This document shows positions 42,764 through 49,313 of a stretch of 64,000 nt of DNA, piece after piece. Positions within the stretch are counted from its first letter, which is position 1. Each line of letters starts with the position of its first letter. The stretch spans positions 50,257 to 114,256 of the forward strand of contig CAINFC010000275.1 of assembly GCA_903847975.1 (NCBI GenBank), in the 5' to 3' direction. The position numbers and the translations under genes are program-made. The DNA is from an uncultured Acidobacteriota bacterium. Its GTDB lineage: Bacteria; Acidobacteriota; UBA6911; CAINFC01. The notes beneath the pieces are model-generated. The model was given only the letters and a program-made list of their open reading frames with translations, was not told where the DNA came from and did not search any database.

Positions 42764-44326
42764 TTATTTCAGGTTGCCGATTGCCGTGCCGATCACCTGG
42801 CCGGAGACGATCAGTTCGACGCGACGATTCTTCTGCCTGCCCTCGGACGTCTCGTTGGGGGCCACCGGCACAGAAAAACCCCGGCCCACGGAACCGATCA
42901 TCGACTCCGGGATCCCCTGGGTGATTAAATACTGCTTTACCGATGCGGATCTTTGTTCGGAGAGCTTCTGGTTGAAGTCCGCGGAACCGACGTTGTCGGT
43001 GTGTCCTTCGGCTTCAAGCCGGAGCTCCGGATAGTTCAGAATGATCCCGGCAATCCGGGCCAGCTTCTCGCGGGCCTCCTGGCGCAAAGTGAACTGACCG
43101 GTGTCGAAAAGCACGTCCGACATGTTCACCACCAGGCCGCGCTCCGTATCGCGGGTGTCCAGCACCTGGCTGAACTGCTTGAGCAGCTTGGCGCGCAGCT
43201 CTTCGGCGGCCTTGCGCGCCCGCTCGGCTTCCGCTTTGGCGGCCTCTTCCTTGGCCTGCAACGCATCGGCTTCCGCCTTAGCCTTGGCTGCCGCGGCATC
43301 GGCTTCGGCTTTGGCCTTGGCCGCGGCCGCGTCGGCTTCCGCTTTAATTTTTGCTTCCCGGGCCGCGGCCAGTTCGGCCTGGAGCCTGGCTTCCGCGTCC
43401 GCTTTCCGTTTTGCCTCGGCGGCTTCCGCCGCCGCCTTGGCCTCCGCCTCCGCCTTGGCTTTGGCGGCGGCCGCCTCCCGTTCCCGGGCGATTCGCTCTT
43501 CCTCCTGCCGCTGGACAGCCAGGGCGCGGGCATCTTCAGAGAACTGGACCGCCTGCCGGGCTGCGGTGATGATTTCCTTCTTCTGGGCCTTTCTGGCGAG
43601 GGTGTTTTCGGCCATTTTCAAACTTGCTTCCGCTTTGGTAAAGATCTCAGCGGCGTATTTCCCGGCCGATTTCGACCTGGCAATTTCCATGGCATTGCGG
43701 GCCTCATACATCTCCAGGGGAACGCGGGTGAGGTCCATGGTGAGTGCCAGCGGATTCTCTTTCTTCTGATACTGGTTTCTCTTCATCAGCTTGTAGTCGT
43801 TGACCACAAAGAGCTTTCCCTTGGTATCCTTGCGAATTTCGTTCTCCAGAATCACCATTTCGCTGGGCTGGCGGACGGCGAAGTAGGGTTCGGCCGTGAC
43901 CAGGAGCGAGAACACCTGCATCTGGGTTGTGGAAAGGAGCTTTCCGTTTCCTTCTTTATTGGTCAGGATCTCGCCCAGGTTGCTGGCCCGCCCTTCCGGG
44001 GAAACGGCCCAAAGCACATAGGTCAGAAACTCATCCCCGAATTTGGTGGGTTGTCCCAGGCCCTTGATATCGACTTCGATGCTCGTAGCCCCCTTCTTTG
44101 CCTCCACCTTGGCCTCCCCTGTGGCCTGCGGCATCAGCGGGGTGCCATTCAGGTCCACTTTGGTCGATCCGGCGCCCGTCTGGTAGCCGATGGCATTGGT
44201 TGACTTGCTGACCAGGCCGGATGGCGGGGCGCCCTGCACGTCTGTCGAAGGAGATTGACCGAAGATTGCTGCCTGTATCAAGGCTGGCAACAGTAATAAT
44301 AACATTGCGGTCATGGTACGTTTCAT
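42764..44326 (-). CDS. OmpA-family protein with Ala/Lys/Glu-rich coiled coil
   Basis: 520 residues, AAGGAGG before the ATG. Signal peptide about 1-22, a beta-rich domain (about 50-170), then a long charged helix (about 215-385) full of Ala, Lys and Glu heptads. The C-terminal OmpA domain (about 400-515) has LFDTGQFTLRQEAREKLA, EAEGHTDNVGSADFNQKLSE, QRSASVKQYLI and GRGFSVPVAPNETSEGRQ with NRRVEL, including the Asp and Arg that bind diaminopimelate in peptidoglycan. It presumably tethers the envelope to peptidoglycan. It is the first gene after the sigma-54-type promoter at 44.47 kb and heads the TamB-Omp85 unit. Confidence 0.88.
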   Translation of the reverse strand: MKRTMTAMLLLLLPALIQAAIFGQSPSTDVQGAPPSGLVSKSTNAIGYQTGAGSTKVDLNGTPLMPQATGEAKVEAKKGATSIEVDIKGLGQPTKFGDEFLTYVLWAVSPEGRASNLGEILTNKEGNGKLLSTTQMQVFSLLVTAEPYFAVRQPSEMVILENEIRKDTKGKLFVVNDYKLMKRNQYQKKENPLALTMDLTRVPLEMYEARNAMEIARSKSAGKYAAEIFTKAEASLKMAENTLARKAQKKEIITAARQAVQFSEDARALAVQRQEEERIAREREAAAAKAKAEAEAKAAAEAAEAKRKADAEARLQAELAAAREAKIKAEADAAAAKAKAEADAAAAKAKAEADALQAKEEAAKAEAERARKAAEELRAKLLKQFSQVLDTRDTERGLVVNMSDVLFDTGQFTLRQEAREKLARIAGIILNYPELRLEAEGHTDNVGSADFNQKLSEQRSASVKQYLITQGIPESMIGSVGRGFSVPVAPNETSEGRQKNRRVELIVSGQVIGTAIGNLK

Positions 44327-44453
44327 GTCGTCCTCCTTAACCTCGAATATACTATGGTTTGCCGGCGAAGGGAGTAGGCGGAAGTTTCCGCTCCACAGCC
44401 CCGAAGATGCCCGGGGCGTACTTTCCTGAGAAAAAACACTTCGATATTTTCCG

Positions 44454-44486
44454 ATGTCCGGCGGTCAACTGGCATTTTCCGTGCCA
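44454..44486 (-). promoter_or_regulatory. Sigma-54-type promoter for the OmpA to TamB-Omp85 operon
   Basis: On the minus strand TGGCACGGAAAATGCC keeps TGGCACG at -24 and ATGC at -12, GG and GC ten bases apart. It is also a palindrome, TGGCA-N7-TGCCA, like the one at 30.5 kb. The initiation site would lie near GGACAT (44454-44459), about 130 bases before the OmpA ATG. Confidence 0.65.
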
Positions 44487-44586
44487 GAAAGAGGCGATCC
44501 CGGGGAGGCCTGTTTAATTCGTTGAAACGGAAAGTGTTAATGCGCGAGGCGGTCAGGTGGGGCGGGTATGGGAAGGAGCAGGCCCG

Positions 44587-44623
44587 GAGGCGACGGGCCG
44601 TTCTGAGTGCGAAATACCGTTCC
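44587..44623 (-). promoter_or_regulatory. Conserved upstream block, possible activator-binding region (copy B)
   Basis: Matches 30631-30667 at 29 of 37 positions, including GAGGCGACGGGCCG, GCGAAAT and CGTTCC, at 101 bases from the sigma-54-like core. It lies between that core and the start of the sigma-54 activator gene, so the activator could control its own neighbour from here. Confidence 0.5.
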
Positions 44624-44633
44624 GGCCGAGGTA

Positions 44634-44676
44634 TGGGACCTTGGTCCAATTGCGGCCTGCCGGGTAAATCTAATAA
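44634..44676 (+). promoter_or_regulatory. DosR-box-like palindrome and -10 of the sigma-54 activator gene
   Basis: TGGGACCTTGGTCCAA (44634-44649) is nearly perfect. AATAAA occupies positions 31-36 from its centre, exactly as GATAAA does for the gene at 17419. Between the two, AATTGCG, TGCC, and AATC are also shared with the 17.35-kb promoter. The activator gene begins 90 bases further on. Confidence 0.65.
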
Positions 44677-44739
44677 ATTTTACATAACCTAAGCCTTGAT
44701 TAGGTCCGTGGGAACAGAAAATCAGGAGAGAAAGTCATT

Positions 44740-45774
44740 ATGATCGCAGCCAACTTCAATAAATTTCCATCGTTCGGGACTGCGGAGTTTTTACCGCCGG
44801 TGCCGGAGCCCTATACGGAGAATGAATTCCACTCCAAAGCCGGCAGCATTAATCATAAAGCGATTATCGGTCAGAGTCGCGCCCTGCAAAGGGTCCTGGC
44901 GCAGGTCGACCAGGTTGCCGCCACCAGCTCGACCGTCCTCCTGCTGGGGGAGACCGGAACGGGCAAGGAACTGGTTGCTTCCGCCATTCATGGCCTCAGT
45001 CCGCGCTGCGATCGGACATTGATCCATGTCAACTGTGCCGCCATACCGGCGATGCTGATGGAAAGCGAGCTTTTCGGCCGGGAGAAAGGTGCCTACACCG
45101 GGGCTTTTGCCCGGCAGGCAGGAAGTTTCGAGCTGGCCAACGGATCGACTCTGCTTCTCGACGAGGTGGGCGAACTTCCACTGGAGACGCAGGGGAAGCT
45201 GCTTTGGGTGCTGCAGGACAAACGAATTCAACGGCTGGGCAGCCCGAAGACGCTCAACGTGGATGTGCGGGTGATTGCCGCCACCAACCGGAACCTGGAA
45301 AAGGAGCTTCACGAGGGCCGATTTCGCCAGGATCTCTACTATCGCCTGAATGTGTTTCCCATCCATATACCGCCGCTCCGCGAGCGCCGGGAGGATATCC
45401 CGATTCTGGTTTCCGCTTTTGTCCAGGAGTTTGCCAACGCCATGGGGAAGAAAATCCAGCCCCTTACCGGGCCGGACCTGGAGATCCTGGAGCGTTACCC
45501 GTGGCCGGGCAATATACGGGAACTGCGCAATGTGATCGAGCGGGCTGTAATTCTGGCGCAGGGTCCCAAGTTGAAGGTGGAGCTTCCCATGACCGGCGCT
45601 TTCACGCCGCTGCGCAGTCTCACCATGTGTGAGGTGGAACGCGAGCACATTCGCAATGTGCTGGAAATGACCGACGGGCGGATTCGCGGCAAAGGCGGTG
45701 CTGCAGAAATCCTGGGCATGAAGCCGAGCACGCTTCGGAGCCGGATGGCCAAGCTGGAAATCCAGAAAGGATGA
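44740..45774 (+). CDS. Sigma-54-dependent Fis-family transcriptional activator without sensor domain
   Basis: 344 residues. After only about 38 leading residues the AAA+ domain begins (IIGQSRALQRVLAQVDQVA). Walker A is GETGTGKE (70-77), the sigma-54-contact loop is GAYTGA (117-122; consensus GAFTGA), Walker B is LLLDEVG (138-144), sensor I ATNRNLEK and the R-finger region RQDLYYRLNVFPI. A Fis-type helix-turn-helix (GAAEILGMKPSTLRSRMAKL) forms the C-terminus. With no receiver, GAF or V4R domain, activity may depend on its level or on a partner, such as the receiver-only protein encoded beside it. Its promoter carries the DosR-like palindrome. Downstream regulation of the 30.5- and 44.5-kb sigma-54 promoters is the obvious hypothesis. 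Confidence 0.93.
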   Translation: MIAANFNKFPSFGTAEFLPPVPEPYTENEFHSKAGSINHKAIIGQSRALQRVLAQVDQVAATSSTVLLLGETGTGKELVASAIHGLSPRCDRTLIHVNCAAIPAMLMESELFGREKGAYTGAFARQAGSFELANGSTLLLDEVGELPLETQGKLLWVLQDKRIQRLGSPKTLNVDVRVIAATNRNLEKELHEGRFRQDLYYRLNVFPIHIPPLRERREDIPILVSAFVQEFANAMGKKIQPLTGPDLEILERYPWPGNIRELRNVIERAVILAQGPKLKVELPMTGAFTPLRSLTMCEVEREHIRNVLEMTDGRIRGKGGAAEILGMKPSTLRSRMAKLEIQKG

Positions 45775-45777
45775 CGG

Positions 45778-45798
45778 CCGGCCGCCTCCTCTGGCCGG
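45778..45798 (+). terminator. First hairpin after the activator gene
   Basis: CCGGCC (45778-45783) and GGCCGG (45793-45798) with a nine-base loop, overlapping the stop region. A second hairpin with a T-tract follows, which is the more probable terminator. Confidence 0.4.
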
Positions 45799-45810
45799 AT
45801 CTTTTGCTTC

Positions 45811-45831
45811 GCCGGCGCGACGGCTTTTTTT
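45811..45831 (+). terminator. Rho-independent terminator of the activator gene
   Basis: GCCG and CGGC separated by GCGCGA are directly followed by seven T residues, 37 bases after the activator stop. The convergent receiver-only gene ends at 45880. Confidence 0.7.
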
Positions 45832-45879
45832 CGCGCGGACCCGCGGCGGGAACGGATGGCCGAAGTTCACCGCCAGGCA

Positions 45880-46263
45880 CTATGCTGACCCGGCCTTATC
45901 CACATGCAGCCGGATCAGCTCCAGAAGTGCCTCGGTTTCGAACGGTTTCTGCAAAAGGCCGATGGCCCCTTTCTGCAAGGCAACCTCCCAGTTGGTCAGC
46001 AACGGCTGCCCGGTGATCAGGATAATGTTCATGGCGAAATGCAGCTGCTGCATTTTTTTCATCAGCTCGAATCCGTCGCATTCCGGCATGCTGATATCCA
46101 GAATGGCAATACTGACCTGGGAAGGCGGAACCAGTTCCAGAAAACGCTGGGCGGAGCTGAAATAGACGGCCGGATACCCCAAGGCGTTCAGAAGTCGCTT
46201 GAGGGATTTGCCGAAGGACACGTCATCATCCACAATATAAAATTGGGTGCCCAGTGTGTTCAT
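45880..46263 (-). CDS. Receiver-only (single-domain) response regulator
   Basis: 127 residues from ATG 46263. It is one REC domain: acidic pocket VDDD (Asp 12-14), phospho-acceptor Asp 56 in AILDISMP, switch Thr 84 in LITGQP, and Lys 106 in QKPFE. No output domain remains. The frame continues 5' but the upstream part contains a DosR-like palindrome at 46298-46313, so I choose this start. It is convergent with the sensor-less sigma-54 activator and may be its phospho-dependent partner or a phosphate sink for the histidine kinase at 31671. Both roles are inference. Confidence 0.85.
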   Translation of the reverse strand: MNTLGTQFYIVDDDVSFGKSLKRLLNALGYPAVYFSSAQRFLELVPPSQVSIAILDISMPECDGFELMKKMQQLHFAMNIILITGQPLLTNWEVALQKGAIGLLQKPFETEALLELIRLHVDKAGSA

Positions 46264-46297
46264 GCATGTTAGAATCCCACGACGGACATGGCTCTGT

Positions 46298-46320
46298 CTA
46301 TGGGACCTTAGGCCCATACC
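46298..46320 (-). promoter_or_regulatory. DosR-box-like palindrome upstream of the receiver-only gene
   Basis: Minus-strand TATGGGCCTAAGGTCCCATA is close to a perfect palindrome. It is followed by GATTCT preceded by TGG, starting 33 bases from the centre, in the same place as GATGAT at 20.13 kb but two bases further than at 17.3 and 44.6 kb. Confidence 0.45.
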
Positions 46321-46627
46321 TGCATTCCGATCCTCGCGACCTCCGGAACCTGTGACCGGGAACCGTTTGGGTCCTACCCGGTTTCCTGCGGTTGCAGAAC
46401 GGATTTCAAAACCGATGAGGAGACACTGCAGAATCCTGTCGACACTGCCCCCGGACTGTGAGGGGAGCAGCCGCTTTTCGGTCTTGCCCATGTAGGCATG
46501 AAGTTGCAATAAATCGCGAAAGCCCTGCAAGAACTTCAGATCGCAGCCCAGGGTTGTGTTCCGGAGCCCCTTTAGGGTTCCTGTTGCTTTTGCGCTTTCA
46601 TCATGTAACAAAAGGCATTCTTCGTTC

Positions 46628-46700
46628 AGAGTCCAAGCTTTAGCTTGCGTGGCACAAGCGGAAACCTGCTCGCAGCGCGCAGCCTAAAGGCTGCACTCCT
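46628..46700. repeat. Dispersed repeat R4, copy a
   Basis: AGAGTCCAAGCTTTAGCTTG at the left and CAGCCTAAAGGCTGCACTCC at the right make a hairpin-prone pair. It is related to 56217-56290 by shared AGAGT-C-A, CAGCC-T-AGGCTGC and ACTC-type ends. It is flanked by 20-base direct repeats (46587, 46738). Confidence 0.6.
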
Positions 46701-46948
46701 AACGGCTATCGTTTGTAAGGTCGTTTTCGGGTGGCGACTTTTTGCACTTTCATCCTGTAGTGTGCAGATGGAAGGTCTCGAATGGCAAAATCGCGTCGCC
46801 CCGGTTTTTCGGCAGCCGGAGGCGCCAAGGATCCGCTTCGATGTCGGGATCCTCTCCTGGCGGCAGGGAAGCCGACAGGAGAGGATCTGCGGAGACAGTG
46901 GCAACCGGCGGATCCCCAAAATGCCGACGGGATCGAGCCGGATCGCTT

Positions 46949-47728
46949 TTACTTGACGGTTACGGCAGAATCGAGCCGGAACTCCAGGCGCGTTTCGGAG
47001 GGAACCTTCAGGTGCTGCTGACCGGCTGCCGAGACGGCGAGGCCGGTAGCGGTTCCCGCAGCGGCACCGATGGCCGCACCCTTGCCGCCGCCGGCAATCC
47101 CGCCGATGATAGCCCCCAGACCTGCTCCTCCAATGGCTTTCCGGGTGGTCTTCTTACCCTCCGAACCGCCTTTCACTTCCTGTATGGAGGTGGCCACCTG
47201 GTAGGGACTGCCGTTAATGGTGACACTGTTGATCTTGAGCTGAATCAGATCGCTGCCTTTCATGCTGCCCGACTGCTGAACCTTGGTCGCCTGCAGGGTA
47301 ACGTCCGCTCCGCGCGGTACGACCACACTGCCGCCGACCAGAATGGGATCATCGACACTGGCACGGAATTTCTGGCCTGCCTGGGAGGCATCCACATCGA
47401 TTGGATCGATGGTCCGCACGCGGATCATGGTTCCCTGGGCAATGGTGACCGGCGGGCGGCCGGCAGCTGCCGGGGCAGCCGGCTTGGGAGCCGGCGCTGC
47501 GGGGGCTGCGGCTTCCGGCGCATTGAACTGGATGCTGAGAATATCCGAGATCTGGATATGCTGCGTCTGGCCGCCATCGGGCATAAAATCGATCTGGCGG
47601 GAATTCGCGCCAAGAAACAGGCCTTCGAGCTTCTTCCCTTGACGCAACACGACGGTATCAGCCGGCGCTGCCGCGGTGAAGGAAAGCAGCGCCCATAGGA
47701 AAAGATAACGATGCTTAAAAGAATTCAT
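46949..47728 (-). CDS. Exported glycine-zipper protein of unknown function
   Basis: 259 residues, AGGAG upstream of the ATG. Signal peptide 1-24 (WALLSFTAAAPAD). After a small beta-rich part with LRQGKKLEGLFLGANSRQID and a Pro/Ala linker (about 70-95), a second beta region runs to 190, then a glycine zipper (AIGGAGLGAIIGGIAGGGKG then AAIGAAAGTATG, about 200-230), and RLEFRLDSAVTV ends it. Such Gly-zippers occur in outer-membrane lipoprotein-like or pore-associated proteins. Family not known. It is 18 bases from the next minus-strand gene and probably co-transcribed with it. Confidence 0.7.
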   Translation of the reverse strand: MNSFKHRYLFLWALLSFTAAAPADTVVLRQGKKLEGLFLGANSRQIDFMPDGGQTQHIQISDILSIQFNAPEAAAPAAPAPKPAAPAAAGRPPVTIAQGTMIRVRTIDPIDVDASQAGQKFRASVDDPILVGGSVVVPRGADVTLQATKVQQSGSMKGSDLIQLKINSVTINGSPYQVATSIQEVKGGSEGKKTTRKAIGGAGLGAIIGGIAGGGKGAAIGAAAGTATGLAVSAAGQQHLKVPSETRLEFRLDSAVTVK

Positions 47729-47745
47729 GGGGAGTCTCCTTCCGT

Positions 47746-48297
47746 TTATGGTATGACCGGCAAGGTGGATGCAATCTGCAGATCAATAAGCATGAGGATC
47801 TGGTTCAGCACTTGCAGAAAGCGGGCCGCGATCTTGGCGCTGAGAGCTTTTTTAATCCGCTCGTAATATTTCATCTTCAAGTCATGCCGCGCCTGTTCCA
47901 GTTTAAAGACGGCTTGGGCGAGCTGATCGGCGACTTCGTCGGTCATATTCTGATAATTGTCCGAGTATTTCTTGATCAGCGCCAACCGCTCGTCACCCAA
48001 TCTGGAAGTTTCCAATTCGAATTCACGATAAATAGGCCAGAATTTGGCGGCCTCGTCGTCGTCAAACTGCATGACCTCGGCGATTACCGCCGTGGCTCTC
48101 GATTTGACATCCGATCGAAGCAGCTCAAGATAGGCGCGGATGTTCAATTCCTGGTCGGACGGCTGGGCTGGCTTTGGGCTCTGCGACGGGGTAGGTGGCG
48201 CAGCCGCTTTCGGGGCGGTCTGGGAATAGATCTGGGTGCCTGCTGCCAGAAATGTCGCCAGTGTCCAAGCAGTCACTCTCCGATTGAAGTGTTTCAT
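47746..48297 (-). CDS. Exported helical protein, CpxP/Spy-like in character
   Basis: 183 residues from ATG 48297, chosen because GGGAGGAAGCC precedes it and a signal peptide (about 6-25) begins there. A Pro/Ala linker is followed by a mostly alpha-helical segment (about 55-180) with EVMQFDDDEAAKFWPIYREF, ERLALIKKYSDNY and AARFLQVLNQILMLIDLQIA. The last motif recurs in small periplasmic proteins of stress systems. No LTxxQ signature is evident, so a CpxP/Spy relation is only by overall form. Divergent from the FixJ-type regulator (198 bases). Confidence 0.65.
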   Translation of the reverse strand: MKHFNRRVTAWTLATFLAAGTQIYSQTAPKAAAPPTPSQSPKPAQPSDQELNIRAYLELLRSDVKSRATAVIAEVMQFDDDEAAKFWPIYREFELETSRLGDERLALIKKYSDNYQNMTDEVADQLAQAVFKLEQARHDLKMKYYERIKKALSAKIAARFLQVLNQILMLIDLQIASTLPVIP

Positions 48298-48495
48298 AGG
48301 CTTCCTCCCTGAAGAATGGTCTTGCTGACGAATAACGTGCGCAAGAGAATAAGTAATTGAGCACAGAACTATAAGCATACGTCTGCAGGGCCGGGAAAGT
48401 AAAGCAATAATTTGCATGGGCGCCCGAAAAGGTCCTGTGCATGCGGCGAAGACATTTATTTTGACCGGGAAATTCAATGGCGATAAAATAATCGC

Positions 48496-49134
48496 ATGTG
48501 GGAGCAGCCGAAGTCTTTTGTCCAGGGGATGGTTTACATCGTGGAAGACGACCTGTCTTTTTGCCGCAGTCTGCAGTGTCTGCTCCATGCCCTGGGATTT
48601 AAAACGGACGCCTTCGGGAATGCGCAAACCTTTCTCCAAAAGCCGAACATCGAAAGACCCGCCTGTCTGTTGCTGGATGTAAACCTGCCGGATATGGACG
48701 GCCTGCGACTCCAGCAGGCGCTCAACGATCTGGGCCGGATGGTTCCGATTATTTTCATGACCGGGTACGGTACCATCCCTTTGAGTGTTCGGGCCATGAA
48801 GCAGGGCGCGTTTGATTTTCTGCCCAAGCCGCTCGATGCCGAGGAACTCCAGAGGGCCATTTGCCGCGCGCTGGAAAGCGATTTGCTGAGCTGGAACGAA
48901 GAAGTGCAGAAGGAAAGAGCCCGTTCTCTCCTCGGTACGCTTACGTCACGGGAGAGAGAAGTGCTGCGCTGGATCATTACCGGCAGGCTCAATAAGCAGA
49001 TTGCTTTCACCATGGGAATCACGGAGAAGACCATCAAAGTCCATCGCGGCAGGGTTTTTCAGAAAACCGGTGTCTCCTCGGTAGCGGATCTGGTTCGCCT
49101 GGCGGAGAAAGTCGGAATAACCCCCGCCGAGTGA
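48496..49134 (+). CDS. FixJ-type response regulator (REC plus LuxR helix-turn-helix)
   Basis: 212 residues. Receiver domain with Glu 17, Asp 18 and Asp 19, phospho-acceptor Asp 61 (LLLDVNLPDMDG), Thr 89 (MTGYGTIP) and Lys 111 (LPKPLD). A LuxR-type output follows (about 148-205) with LTSREREVLRWIITGRLNKQ and TEKTIKVHRGRVFQK. The FixJ/TodT-like output suggests a partner like the GAF-PAS kinase at 31671-33386. The start is not well set: no strong ribosome site, and an ATG exists at residue 12. It could be the binder of the GGGACY palindromes, since DosR belongs to the same output superfamily; this is untested. Confidence 0.9.
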   Translation: MWEQPKSFVQGMVYIVEDDLSFCRSLQCLLHALGFKTDAFGNAQTFLQKPNIERPACLLLDVNLPDMDGLRLQQALNDLGRMVPIIFMTGYGTIPLSVRAMKQGAFDFLPKPLDAEELQRAICRALESDLLSWNEEVQKERARSLLGTLTSREREVLRWIITGRLNKQIAFTMGITEKTIKVHRGRVFQKTGVSSVADLVRLAEKVGITPAE

Positions 49135-49313
49135 GAGCTTCCGGGAAGCCGCCGAAAAGAAAAACGACGTCCCTTTTCCGGACCGGTACAGAAAAAAGGG
49201 GTGTGCCTCATCCGCCTCGTTTTATAACCTTTCTGTTGGAATCGGAATACTTATCCTGGCCGGAATCCATAATCCTGGTACAATTGCACCAAAAAAACAA
49301 GGAGACCGGCAAG

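Larger units (their letters stand above)
44327..44739. other. 413-base divergent regulatory region
   Basis: Contains the OmpA ribosome site, the sigma-54-like core (44470-44486), the conserved upstream block (44587-44623) and the DosR-like palindrome (44634-44649) for the activator gene. A minus-strand open frame of about 108 codons runs through the promoter core and has no ribosome site; I regard it as non-coding. Confidence 0.7.
46264..46948. other. 685-base gene-free region with operator, repeats and direct repeats
   Basis: From left: palindrome 46298-46313 upstream of the receiver gene, then 46587-46607 and 46738-46759, two direct repeats of about 20 bases flanking the R4a repeat at 46628-46700, then unassigned sequence to the Gly-zipper gene. 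Open frames here lack ribosome sites and I call no gene. Confidence 0.6.

Noticed and set aside
44643..44656. GG-N10-GC spacing within the DosR-like palindrome at 44.64 kb
   Set aside because: It lacks TGGCAC-type -24 sequence and TTGC at -12, and sits inside the palindrome; the AATAAA element downstream fits better.
46742..47698. Plus-strand open frame of about 318 codons
   Set aside because: It is antisense to the glycine-zipper gene, whose signal peptide, ribosome site and domain order are convincing.
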